64,000 bases of DNA from JADGRF01 sp035274465 (GTDB lineage: Bacteria > Myxococcota_A > Polyangia > Polyangiales > JAFGIB01): contig DATEOF010000467.1 of NCBI GenBank assembly GCA_035274465.1, positions 20,852 to 84,851 of the forward strand, written 5' to 3'. The number at the start of each line of letters is the position of its first letter. The stretch's first letter is position 1. Positions 10,422-18,662 of the stretch are shown one piece after another. Made by a program: the position numbers and the translations under genes. Below the pieces are notes generated by a model that saw only the letters and a list, made by a program, of their open reading frames with translations, had not been told where the DNA came from and searched no databases.

Positions 10422-12059
10422 TCAGATCGACAAGCGCAGCGCGATGCCCGAATCGAACAGCGCGGCGGGAATCACCGTCTTGCCTTCCAGCTCGATGCGC
10501 AGCCGGAACTCTCCGGTCGGTCGGCCGTAGCGCGCCGCGATGTAGGCCTCGAGGCGCAGGTGCGTCAGCAAGACCAGTGAGTACTGGAGTTGTGTCACGA
10601 ACGACCGATCGGACAAGTTGCCGAGCGTCGACAGCGTGAAGCTGTGCAGGTCGAGCGAGAAGGGCGAGGGCATGCTCACGACCAGCGCGGCGTAGTGACG
10701 GCCGAGATAGAAGTAGTTGGCCGGGTCCGTGAGCGGTCGGCTGCGCGGTGCGAGCAAGCCCGGATAGACGTCCGAGTTGTCATAGCCGAGCGGGTTGTAG
10801 AAGTATTCGGCGCTGAACGTCAGCACGTCGTTGTCGTTGTACTTGACGGAGTACGCCACGCCGGCGACCAGCTGCGGGCGATAGCCCTCGGCGCGATAGC
10901 TCGGGTAGCGAACGTCGGTGTATTGCTGCTGCACCTGCATCCGGTACTCGGTGTCGCTCTGCCACGGCTCCTGGGCATCGGGCATCGGCAGCTCCGCGTC
11001 CGGATCGTAGTGCACGCGATCCACGTCCTTCAGGTTGCGCAACGCCGCTTCCAAAAAGATGTCGAAGTCGCCGATGCCGGTGGAGGCATCGGCGGCGAAC
11101 TTGGGCGCGATGCCCTTCTGGGCGTAGGCGCCCAGGCCGATCTCGGTGGTTCCGAACACCAGCTCGGCGCGCGCGGCTCCGCCCAGGTACTCGAGCGAGG
11201 GCACGCCGTCGGGGCCTTCGGCGACGCCATAGGCGTAGAAGTTCCAGGCGTTGCTCTCGATCGGCAGGTGCACCTTGACCATGCTGCTGCCGGTGCGCGC
11301 GTCGAATACCTCGAGTGGGTTGCGCGGCCGCACGTGCAGGTAGTCGGTGGGCGACCAGACGTGCCCGGTGCCCCAGCGCACGTGTTGTTTGCCGGCCGTG
11401 ATGAACACGGTGTGTGCGATGTCGAAGCGCAGCCAGAGCTGATCGAGCCTGACCTGTGGCCCGGTCGCCGGGACCCCGTAGAGGTTGGCCAGGGTGCCGC
11501 TGCCGCTCGCCGACTCGCCCGCCAACAGCTGCCTGCCCGCGACGTCTGAGGTCGGGTCGTAGATCATGCGCCCGAGCACGTAGCCACGGACGCGATCGTT
11601 GGGCCGCGCATCGAAGTAGAGGTCGACGAGCGCGGGCAGGTTGAACGACGCCTCGCCCAGCGAGCTGTCCTCGAAGACGCGCGTCTGCGCCCGGATGTAG
11701 ATCTGCCCGCCCAGCGTCAGCGGATCCTCGGGCGCGACCGGCTGATCGAACATCGGCGTGCTGCTACCGCCGAGGATCGAGTCGTCGCGGGTGCTGGCTG
11801 GTGGGAGCTCCGGGGCGACCTTCGCTGGCTCGGCCGCGGCGGGCACTGCCGGTTGGGTGGTGTCGACGACCGCGCCCGGAGCTGGCTCGCTCGGCGCTGG
11901 TTCGCTCGGCGTCGCCGCGGGTGGCTCGGTCGTGCCGCCCTCAGCGGCAGGTGCGCCGAACATCTCGGCCTCGTCCGGCCGATCTTGCGCTCGCGCGCCG
12001 GCGGCAAGCGCGCCGGCGCAGATCAACTGGACGCACAGCGCGCGCAGCAGCTTCGGCAT
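10422..12059 (-). CDS. Predicted outer-membrane beta-barrel protein of the LolD/FtsX/LolA-like operon
   Basis: A 545-residue protein with a signal peptide (cleaved after about GARAQ), a Pro/Ala/Glu linker to about residue 105, then many alternating amphipathic strands typical of an outer-membrane barrel (for example LGGQIYIRAQTRVF, VRGYVLGRMIYDP, HTVFITAGKQHVRWG, DVLTFSAEYFYNPLG) and a C-terminal strand ending LRLSI. The wording resembles DUF1302-like porins. It is the last gene of a five-gene operon, 16 bases after the LolA-like gene. Inference: it is the outer-membrane exit or acceptor for material moved by the ABC/FtsX complex. Function is not experimentally known from sequence. Confidence 0.65.
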   Translation of the reverse strand: MPKLLRALCVQLICAGALAAGARAQDRPDEAEMFGAPAAEGGTTEPPAATPSEPAPSEPAPGAVVDTTQPAVPAAAEPAKVAPELPPASTRDDSILGGSSTPMFDQPVAPEDPLTLGGQIYIRAQTRVFEDSSLGEASFNLPALVDLYFDARPNDRVRGYVLGRMIYDPTSDVAGRQLLAGESASGSGTLANLYGVPATGPQVRLDQLWLRFDIAHTVFITAGKQHVRWGTGHVWSPTDYLHVRPRNPLEVFDARTGSSMVKVHLPIESNAWNFYAYGVAEGPDGVPSLEYLGGAARAELVFGTTEIGLGAYAQKGIAPKFAADASTGIGDFDIFLEAALRNLKDVDRVHYDPDAELPMPDAQEPWQSDTEYRMQVQQQYTDVRYPSYRAEGYRPQLVAGVAYSVKYNDNDVLTFSAEYFYNPLGYDNSDVYPGLLAPRSRPLTDPANYFYLGRHYAALVVSMPSPFSLDLHSFTLSTLGNLSDRSFVTQLQYSLVLLTHLRLEAYIAARYGRPTGEFRLRIELEGKTVIPAALFDSGIALRLSI

Positions 12060-12075
12060 GACTCGCTCCCGTCGC

Positions 12076-12903
12076 TCAGCGCGAGCGGCTCTCCAACCAG
12101 GCCTTGGTGAAGAGGTTCGGCTCCAGCGCCTTCAGATCGACGCTCTTGATCAAGACCAGCGTGGAGTTCTCCTTCTCGACCTCGTCGTAGAAGCGGATCT
12201 CCTGCGGGAACCATACGTCGGCCTTCTTCGATTCGCTGAAGACCTTCTTCCACTTGGGATAGTACGACGTGCGCAACAGGCGCCCGGACAGCGCGAACTC
12301 CTGGCGCTTGAGCACGTTCTTGGTGTCCTTGTCGACCCAGAGCTTGATCACCGGGAACGCGAGATCGAGCCCTGACTTGCCCTTCAGGGTCAGCTTCTGC
12401 GCCTGGTAGACGCCCAGCTTCTCTTCGCCGTCGTCGGTCGGGTCGTACTCCTCGGCCAGGCGCGACTCGTCGAAGTCGGAGCGACGCGAGTTGGTGCCGC
12501 CGATGCGCTCGCGCTCGGTGCGGCGCTCCCACTTGCCGACGGAGGGATCGTAGAACCACAGGTTCTTGTCCACGCGCAGGTAGCCCTGACCGGCCACGTT
12601 CTTGGGCGCGGTGAACACGATCATGAAGCGAGCGTCGGCGCTGCGGCGGAAGACCAGCGCGTTGTAGACGACCGCGACTTTGCCCTTCTCCTTCTGCTCG
12701 ATGTACGCCTCGGAGCGCCAGTCGCCCGAGTTGCGCTGGCGATCGTCGATCACCTTGAGCAGCGCGACGAGCTCTTCTTTGCTCTTCTGCTTGGCCGCGG
12801 GTTGCGCCGCCGCGGGTGCGGGGTCGGCAGCCTTGGCTTGCGCGTCGACGCGTGCGGCGCCGAGCAGGCACAACGTTGCGATTGTCAGTGCTCGTAGATG
12901 CAT
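12076..12903 (-). CDS. Outer-membrane lipoprotein-sorting (LolA-like) periplasmic protein
   Basis: A 275-residue exported protein: signal peptide ending near ARVDAQ, Ala/Pro linker, then a domain of the outer-membrane lipoprotein-sorting family (LolA/LolB fold). Typical features are the paired strands NLWFYDPSVGKWERR, an R-rich NSRRSDF segment and the pattern KLTLKGKSGLDLAFPVIKLWVD. The family binds lipid or lipoprotein acyl chains in a half-barrel. The start at 12903 gives the signal peptide and lies eight bases after the permease stop. Encoded between FtsX permeases and a predicted outer-membrane barrel, it probably shuttles a hydrophobic cargo across the periplasm. Confidence 0.8.
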   Translation of the reverse strand: MHLRALTIATLCLLGAARVDAQAKAADPAPAAAQPAAKQKSKEELVALLKVIDDRQRNSGDWRSEAYIEQKEKGKVAVVYNALVFRRSADARFMIVFTAPKNVAGQGYLRVDKNLWFYDPSVGKWERRTERERIGGTNSRRSDFDESRLAEEYDPTDDGEEKLGVYQAQKLTLKGKSGLDLAFPVIKLWVDKDTKNVLKRQEFALSGRLLRTSYYPKWKKVFSESKKADVWFPQEIRFYDEVEKENSTLVLIKSVDLKALEPNLFTKAWLESRSR

Positions 12904-12911
12904 CGTGGACC

Positions 12912-14228
12912 TCAGCCGAAGTGTGCCATCGCGTCCACCGGCTTGAGCCGGGTGGCGCGCAGCGAGGGGTAGAACGCGGCGGCCGCGGTGATCACCGTGA
13001 TCGTGATCACCGAGCTGAGCAGCGCTCCGGGTAGCAGGGCCAGGTGAACCGTGTCGCGCATCAAGAACAGCTGCACCGAGATCGGTACGTGGATCTGTGC
13101 CGCGTTGATCAGCAGGCACACGCCCGAGCCGAGCGCGACGCCCGCTGCAGCGCCACACAACCCGAGCAGCGTGGTCTCGAACAGGAACATGCGCAGGATG
13201 CCGCCGCGGTGCATGCCGATCGCGCGCAGCGTGCCGATCTCGCGCGTGCGCTCGCGGATGGCGATCCAGAGCGTGTTCATGATCCCGGTCACCACGATCG
13301 CGAGCAAGATCAGCAAGAGCAAGCCGCTCAAGCCCTGCAGCGCGTTCATGGTCCACATCATGAACGACAGCTCGTCCTGCCAGGTGGTCACGTCGAGCTT
13401 TTGTCCCGTCCAGCCTTCGCGCGAGACGGTCTGGAACTTGAAGAAGAACGCGCGCGGGTCGGGCTCCATCATCGCGTAGCCCTTCTCCTCGAGCGTCTTG
13501 CGCAGCCGGGCGGCGATCGTCGACAGGTCGTCGACGTAGCGCGGCTTGAGGTGCAGCTGGATCACACCGGCGGTGCGGTCGTTCAGCTGGTAGAGCGTGC
13601 GCAGCGCGGCGTTGGACACGAATACGTTCCAGGTGCTGAGCAGCCCGATGTCGCGCGCGATCGCGACCACCTGGCAGTCGACGGTGTTGGCCACGCCGCG
13701 CGTGGTCTGCGCCGAGATGGTCAGCGCATCGCCGACGCGCAGGCTCAGGCGCTTGGCTTGACCCTCGAACAGCAAGATGGCGTTGGGTTGTGCCAGGTCT
13801 TCGATGTTACCGCTGGTGATCTTGAGCGCCGAGCGGAAGTTGGGTTCCTTCGCGATGTCGATGCCGCCCAGGCCGGCCTGCATCGAGCCCTGATCCGAGA
13901 CCAGCTTGCCCCAGCCGCGCCCGCGCACCACCGCGTAGTCGAGCTCGGGCATGGACTCCTTCACGATCTGGAGCGCCTTCGGGAAGTCGGAGACCAGCGG
14001 CGCGGCTTGCCCCGCCGTGACCTTGTAGAAGCCGCCGACGTTCAGGTGACCGCTGACCAGCGTGGTGGCGCTGTCGATCAGCGTGCTCGAGAGCCCGTTC
14101 GAGAGCGCGCCGAGGAACACGAACATGGCCGTGACCACCGCGATCGCGCCGCCCAGGAAGGCGGTGCGCTTGCTGTGTTCGATCAGGTTCATCACGGCGA
14201 TGCGAAAATCGAGCAGCAGGGCGGTCAT
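12912..14228 (-). CDS. FtsX/LolCE-type ABC permease
   Basis: A 438-residue MacB/LolC-type permease: one transmembrane helix near the N terminus (about residues 22-45), a periplasmic domain of about 250 residues, then three C-terminal helices from about residue 300. The conserved FtsX segment IRERTREIGTLRAIGMHRGGI precedes the penultimate helices, and PSLRATRLKPVDAM is the usual ending. Its stop is eight bases before the LolA-like gene and its start one base after the stop of the first permease. It would pair with the 710-residue permease and the LolD-like ATPase to form a mechanotransmission-type transporter. Confidence 0.87.
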   Translation of the reverse strand: MTALLLDFRIAVMNLIEHSKRTAFLGGAIAVVTAMFVFLGALSNGLSSTLIDSATTLVSGHLNVGGFYKVTAGQAAPLVSDFPKALQIVKESMPELDYAVVRGRGWGKLVSDQGSMQAGLGGIDIAKEPNFRSALKITSGNIEDLAQPNAILLFEGQAKRLSLRVGDALTISAQTTRGVANTVDCQVVAIARDIGLLSTWNVFVSNAALRTLYQLNDRTAGVIQLHLKPRYVDDLSTIAARLRKTLEEKGYAMMEPDPRAFFFKFQTVSREGWTGQKLDVTTWQDELSFMMWTMNALQGLSGLLLLILLAIVVTGIMNTLWIAIRERTREIGTLRAIGMHRGGILRMFLFETTLLGLCGAAAGVALGSGVCLLINAAQIHVPISVQLFLMRDTVHLALLPGALLSSVITITVITAAAAFYPSLRATRLKPVDAMAHFG

Positions 14229-14229
14229 G

Positions 14230-16362
14230 TCATTCCTCCGCCGACATGGCTTCGCGCGGGCTCACGCGCATTGCGAGCCAGGCGGGGTAGATGCTCGACA
14301 GCAGACTCACCAGCAGCACCAGTACCAGTGCGATGCCGAGCTGCGGCGCGAGCACCTGTGGGTACAGGCGCGGACCGGAGAAAAAGAAGGTCATCACGTC
14401 GCTGAACGCCGGGATGCCCCGCTGGCCGAGCACTGCCAGGATGGCGGCGCCGAGCAGGGCGCCGAGCGCACCGGCGATCGCGCCGATCACCACCGCCTCC
14501 ACCAGCAGCATGCCCAGCACGAAGCGCTTCTGCGCGCCGATCGCCCGCAGCGTGCCGATCTGACCCACGCGTTCGAGCGTGGCCATGACGAGCGCGTTGT
14601 TGATCACCACCAGCGCGACGACGAAGATGATCAGCACGGCGGCGAACAGCACCGCGCGCATCAAGACTGCAAACTGCCCGATGATGCCCGCGGCCTTCTG
14701 CCAGGAGATCGCCTTGAGCGGCAGGCCTGCCTGCTTGCCGGCTTGCTCGATGGCCTGCATGGTCTGCGGGAGCAGGCGATCGTCCTTGACGATCACGGCG
14801 ACGTTCAGCACCACGCCGGTCTCGAGCTGGCGCGGATCGTAGCTCGTGTCCGCGCTGCGGCGTTCCGCGCGGCTGCGGCCGTGCAGACCGGCGAGCGGGT
14901 CGGCAGCTGCTGGCTGCGCTTCCGCCTGCGGCTGCGGGGTCTCCTCCGCGGTCTCCTCGCGTGTGCCGAACAGCTCGGCCTCGGCGTGCTCGCGATCGAC
15001 CTCGCGCGCGCCGGAGGCCTCGCGCAGCGCCTTGATCTCGCGCTCGCGATCCGCCGTCATGAACCCGTACAGCTCGCGGAACGACACCAGGTCCATCATG
15101 TTGAGCGCGCCGGCCTGCGGCGACTTCTCGAGGCCTTTGAACGCGAACGTGCCGTACACCTTGACGTTTGCCGACTGCACGTAGCCGCTGCGCGTGAAGG
15201 CCTTGATGGTCAGCTCGTCGCCGACGCGCACGCGGTAGAGCTCGAGCTGCGGCGCGAGCTCGGCGTAGAAGAACTTGTAGCGCTGATCGAGGTTGTCGTC
15301 GGTGGTGGCGAAGAACGTGGCGAGCAGCTTGCCGAGGTCGGCCTCGCTCGAGCCCAGGAACTTCTGCAGCTTCTCGCGAAACTGCTCGCTCTTGACCGGG
15401 TCCAGCTGCAAGAGCAGCTCGCGCACGCCGGTGGTGTTCTCGCGCACGATGCGCTGCAAGTCGGGATCCTCGGCGATCTTCTGCTTGCGGTTGTCGCGCG
15501 CCAGCTTGAGCTTGTCGAGGCCGCGCGCAGCCTTCAGCTTCACCTGTTCCTCGTAGACGTACTTCGAGAACAGGAAGCCGCGCTTGCCCGGAGGGATCGC
15601 CTGGCCGTCGACGATCTGCATGCGATCGAAGCTCTCGGCGAACACCTTGGGGTCGGTGCCGAAGTAGCGCAGCATCAGCATGTCGGCGTCGGCGGAGAGC
15701 GGCGCCACGCGGTTCTCGAGGAACTCCAGGTGCTCGTAGGGATCCGCGTCGAACGTCGACCAGAACTCCCGCGACGAGACCCGGCGCATCACTTCGACGT
15801 CCTCGGTGGCGAGCGCCCGCTCGTCGGCGATCACGCGCGTGTGCTCGGCGTCGCCCGCGAGCACGCCGACGATCTGCTGCACGTGCGCCTTCTGAGCCGT
15901 GTAGAGCTGACCGAGCTCGGGCGAGTGGTCCCCCGCCTCGCGCTTGCTGACCGTCTCGCGCAGCCGGGCGAGCGCCAGGTCGACCGTGTTGCCCGAGGTC
16001 ACGAGCGCGCTGTTGATGCCCATCGGCACGGCGGCCTTGACGTTGGGCACCTGGAGCAGGACGTCGCGCACCTTGGCGAAGTCCGGCAGCTCGGTGATGT
16101 CTTGCGAGTCCGCGCCGAGCCCGCCCATGATCTCGAGCTCGTCCTTTGACTTGGCGTTGAAGACCTGGAGGTGGCCGGCCACGCTGCCGGTGATGCTGCC
16201 GCGCATCGCGCGATCCACGCCGTCGAGCAGCGAGCTGCCGACGACCACGAGCAGCGCGCCGAACGCGATGATGCCGCCGACGATCAGCGTCTTCCAGCGG
16301 CTCGCCAGCAGGTTGCGCAGCGCCATCTGCAGGACCAGGCCGAGTGTGGCCGAGGCGCCCAT
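14230..16362 (-). CDS. FtsX/LolCE-type ABC permease with enlarged periplasmic domain
   Basis: A 710-residue permease. The topology is the MacB/LolC plan, one N-terminal helix and three C-terminal helices (LERVGQIGTLRAIGAQKRFVL precedes them). The periplasmic region is unusually large, about 500 residues, and contains a charged helical stretch (about 220-330) and a low-complexity Glu/Ala/Gln segment (about 460-500). Most LolC/E and MacB subunits are 400-650 residues, so the extra domain may contact the LolA-like protein or cargo. The start overlaps the ATPase stop by one base (TGATG). On the opposite strand a 695-codon open frame exists but is a codon-bias shadow. Confidence 0.85.
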   Translation of the reverse strand: MGASATLGLVLQMALRNLLASRWKTLIVGGIIAFGALLVVVGSSLLDGVDRAMRGSITGSVAGHLQVFNAKSKDELEIMGGLGADSQDITELPDFAKVRDVLLQVPNVKAAVPMGINSALVTSGNTVDLALARLRETVSKREAGDHSPELGQLYTAQKAHVQQIVGVLAGDAEHTRVIADERALATEDVEVMRRVSSREFWSTFDADPYEHLEFLENRVAPLSADADMLMLRYFGTDPKVFAESFDRMQIVDGQAIPPGKRGFLFSKYVYEEQVKLKAARGLDKLKLARDNRKQKIAEDPDLQRIVRENTTGVRELLLQLDPVKSEQFREKLQKFLGSSEADLGKLLATFFATTDDNLDQRYKFFYAELAPQLELYRVRVGDELTIKAFTRSGYVQSANVKVYGTFAFKGLEKSPQAGALNMMDLVSFRELYGFMTADREREIKALREASGAREVDREHAEAELFGTREETAEETPQPQAEAQPAAADPLAGLHGRSRAERRSADTSYDPRQLETGVVLNVAVIVKDDRLLPQTMQAIEQAGKQAGLPLKAISWQKAAGIIGQFAVLMRAVLFAAVLIIFVVALVVINNALVMATLERVGQIGTLRAIGAQKRFVLGMLLVEAVVIGAIAGALGALLGAAILAVLGQRGIPAFSDVMTFFFSGPRLYPQVLAPQLGIALVLVLLVSLLSSIYPAWLAMRVSPREAMSAEE

Positions 16363-17102
16363 CAGTGCCCCTCCGCGGAATGCGCGACGGGCGGCGGCAA
16401 CGAGTCGCGGGCGGCCGGATCATTCGCAGATACCAGCTTGCCGTCCGCCAGACGCACGATGCGGTTGGCGTGGGCCATCACGCGCGCGTCGTGCGTGGAG
16501 AACACGAACGTCGTGTCCTCCTTGCGATTCAGCTCCTTCATCAGGTCGAGGATGGTCTCGCCGGTCACGGAGTCGAGGTTCGCGGTCGGTTCGTCGGCCA
16601 ACACCAGCTTCGGCTTGCTGACCAGCGCGCGCGCGATCGCCACGCGCTGGCGCTGGCCGCCCGAGAGCTCGGTCGGCCGATGCTTCACGAAGTCGCGCAG
16701 GCCGACCTTGGCCAGCAGATCCATCACGCGCGCCTTGCGCTCCGCGGCGCTGTGCACGCGCTGCAAGAGGAGCGGCAGCTCGACGTTGCGATACACGTCG
16801 AGCACGTTCACCAGGTTGAAGCTCTGGAAGATGAAGCCGATGGTGTGCAGGCGCAGATCGGTCAGCTGGCGTTCGCTGAGCTTGGCGATGTCGTGGCCGT
16901 CGACGCGCACCGAGCCGCCAGTGGGCACGTCCACGCAGCCGATCAGGTTCAGCAGCGTGGTCTTGCCGCTGCCCGAGGGGCCTGCGATCGACATGAACTC
17001 ACCCGCTTCAATCTCGAGGCTCACTCCGCGCAGCGCGGGCACGACCACCTTGCCGAGGTGATAGGTCTTGGTGGCGTCGCGGATCGACACGATGCTCGGC
17101 AT
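16362..17102 (-). CDS. LolD/MacB-type ABC ATPase
   Basis: A 246-residue ATPase of the LolD/MacB/FtsE class: Walker A GPSGSGKTTLLN, Q-loop FIFQSFNLV, signature LSGGQRQRVAIARAL, Walker B KLVLADEPTANLD and H-loop STHD. It opens the export operon and faces a MarR-family gene with 95 bases between the starts. It would energise the two FtsX-fold permeases encoded directly downstream. The combination with LolA-like and barrel genes points to trans-envelope delivery of a lipid or lipoprotein rather than drug efflux by MacB. Confidence 0.87.
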   Translation of the reverse strand: MPSIVSIRDATKTYHLGKVVVPALRGVSLEIEAGEFMSIAGPSGSGKTTLLNLIGCVDVPTGGSVRVDGHDIAKLSERQLTDLRLHTIGFIFQSFNLVNVLDVYRNVELPLLLQRVHSAAERKARVMDLLAKVGLRDFVKHRPTELSGGQRQRVAIARALVSKPKLVLADEPTANLDSVTGETILDLMKELNRKEDTTFVFSTHDARVMAHANRIVRLADGKLVSANDPAARDSLPPPVAHSAEGH

Positions 17103-17156
17103 GAATCTGTTCCTCGATGCTGGTTGCCGTTATAGACGTCAACGATGTAGTTGCAA

Positions 17157-17195
17157 AATATCTTAGTTCGCGTGATATTTGGATCGCGAGATATT
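17157..17195. promoter_or_regulatory. Operator-like cluster of AATATC/GATATT half-sites
   Basis: In an AT-rich island between the divergent ATPase and MarR-family genes there are three half-sites: AATATCT (17157-17163), GATATT (17174-17179) and AGATATT (17189-17195). The first is the exact inverse complement of the third, and its first six bases of the second. This is the usual look of a MarR-type autoregulatory operator controlling both directions. The last half-site ends three bases before the proposed marR ATG. Confidence 0.5.
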
Positions 17196-17197
17196 CG

Positions 17198-17734
17198 ATG
17201 TCAAGGACGCAATCCACGCGGCAAGAGGTCGTGGCGGCGATCATCGCTCAAGGCAGGTCCAGCAGCACCAGTACCGTGCTGATGCACGCTGCCATTGCAG
17301 AACGCCTGGGGCTCAACCCCTCTGACCTCAAGTGTGCGGATCTGATGTATGCGCAGTCCGAGCCCTGCACACCTGGGTTTCTGGCCGAGCTGACGGGGCT
17401 TTCGAGCGGGGCGATCACGGGGGTGATCGACCGGCTGGAGCGGGCGGGGTTCCTGGTGCGCGAGCACGATTCGAAGGATCGCCGGCGCGTGCTGCTGCGC
17501 CTGACGCATACGCGAGAACCGGAGGTGCAGGCGCTGTTCGAGCCCCTGGCGCGGGGGATCGAGGGGGTGTGCGAGAGCTTCAAACATGCGGAGTTGGCGC
17601 TCGTGCTCCGGTTCATGCGCGAGGTGCAGTTCGTGGTGGAGGGCGTGGCGGACGGGTTGCGCCGGGAGGTCGAGGAGGGGGGACCGGCGGTGGAACGGCC
17701 GCGGCGGCGCGGACGGCGGGGTGCCGCCGGGTGA
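17198..17734 (+). CDS. MarR-family transcriptional regulator
   Basis: A 178-residue regulator starting MSRTQSTRQEVVAAII; a start 81 bases upstream exists but would read through the operator-like repeats. A winged helix runs from about residue 45 to 120, with recognition helix LSSGAITGVIDRLERAGFL and wing segment REHDSKDRRRVLLRLT, the MarR signature DxxDRR (here DSKDRR). The C-terminal 20 residues are Arg/Gly-rich. It is transcribed away from the LolD/FtsX operon and probably represses it and itself, releasing on binding an unknown small molecule. Confidence 0.82.
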   Translation: MSRTQSTRQEVVAAIIAQGRSSSTSTVLMHAAIAERLGLNPSDLKCADLMYAQSEPCTPGFLAELTGLSSGAITGVIDRLERAGFLVREHDSKDRRRVLLRLTHTREPEVQALFEPLARGIEGVCESFKHAELALVLRFMREVQFVVEGVADGLRREVEEGGPAVERPRRRGRRGAAG

Positions 17735-17787
17735 TTTGGTTTCGTCGGGGGAAGGGTTCGCGGTAGAAGTTTGGGGGAGGACGCTCA

Positions 17788-18393
17788 ATGGCGCTGACCA
17801 AGTTCGTGCGCAATGTCGAGGATCTCTCCGACGACGGCGGCTACAAATTTCGCTTTCGCTGCGACTCGTGCTCGGACGGCTACGAGAGCCAGTACGTGTC
17901 GTCGAGTGCGAACCTGCTGAAGACCGCGCTGGACGTGTTCTCGATCTTCACGCGGTTCGGCTACGGGGCGCGGAGTGCGGCCGAGAACATCGATCGCGGG
18001 TTGCGCGGCAAGGAACGCGACGCCGCCTACGAGCAGGCCGTGCACCAGGCGATGGCGCACTTCAAGAAGTGCTCGGTGTGCGGCAAGTGGGTGTGCCCGC
18101 AGCACTGCTGGAACGACGGCGCGGGGATGTGCGAGGGCTGTGCGCCGGACGCGCAGGAGGCCGCCGGCAAGCGCGCCGCCCAGCTGCGGGCCGAACAGGC
18201 GGTTCAGCGCGCAGCTGACGGCGGCGAGGTGGCCAGCGTCACCTGCGCCAGCTGCGGCTCCCAGATGCGCGGCGGTGGCAAGTTCTGCGAGAGCTGCGGC
18301 AGCGCCGTGGGCAAGCGCCAGTGCAAGCACTGTCAGGCCGAGCTCTCGCCCAGTGCGCGCTTCTGTGGGTCGTGCGGTGGGGCCCAGGCATGA
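17788..18393 (+). CDS. Zinc-ribbon protein with three cysteine clusters
   Basis: A 201-residue soluble protein. Cysteine knuckles occur as FRCDSCSDGY near residue 25, KKCSVCGKWVCPQHCW plus MCEGC around 92-118, and two tandem C-terminal zinc ribbons (TCASCGSQM with FCESCGSA, then QCKHCQAEL with FCGSCGG). These are typical double-zinc-ribbon modules used in protein or nucleic-acid contacts. The stop overlaps the next gene by ATGA, so it belongs to an operon with a small zinc-finger membrane protein and a PEGA-domain protein. The exact function is unknown. Confidence 0.7.
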   Translation: MALTKFVRNVEDLSDDGGYKFRFRCDSCSDGYESQYVSSSANLLKTALDVFSIFTRFGYGARSAAENIDRGLRGKERDAAYEQAVHQAMAHFKKCSVCGKWVCPQHCWNDGAGMCEGCAPDAQEAAGKRAAQLRAEQAVQRAADGGEVASVTCASCGSQMRGGGKFCESCGSAVGKRQCKHCQAELSPSARFCGSCGGAQA

Positions 18394-18662
18394 ACTGCCT
18401 GGTGTGCAGCGCGACCTGGGCCGACGAGCGCGGCTCGGTCTGCCCGCAGTGTCACTACGACGCTGCGGCGGAGGGCGCGCGCGACCCGCAAAAGATTCAG
18501 GCGGCGCGCCAGTCCTTTCGCGATCGCACCACCGCGTACGCGCCGGAGACGCGCGTCACGGCCCGGGATCGGGCGCAGCCGTGGGTGGCGCTCGGGCTCG
18601 GGTTCTTGATCTTCGTGTTCTGGCTTCGAGCATGTTCCAGCGGGGGCTTTCACTTGTGGTGA
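18390..18662 (+). CDS. Small zinc-ribbon membrane protein
   Basis: A 90-residue protein beginning MNCLVCSATWADERGSVCPQC, a four-Cys zinc ribbon, followed by a polar linker and one transmembrane helix near the C terminus (VALGLGFLIFVFWL). The ATG overlaps the upstream stop by four bases and the stop overlaps a GTG of the next gene. It looks like a tail-anchored zinc-finger protein; partner unknown, probably the products of the two flanking genes. Confidence 0.7.
   Translation: MNCLVCSATWADERGSVCPQCHYDAAAEGARDPQKIQAARQSFRDRTTAYAPETRVTARDRAQPWVALGLGFLIFVFWLRACSSGGFHLW

Noticed and set aside
14062..16149. A 695-codon plus-strand open frame opposite the large permease
   Set aside because: It lies exactly antisense to a well-supported FtsX permease; high-GC codon bias keeps the third-position frame free of stops. 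Its sequence is Arg/Ala/Leu/Glu-rich with no domain.
16171..17061. Long plus-strand frames opposite the LolD-like ATPase
   Set aside because: Antisense to a gene with all ABC motifs; no independent support.
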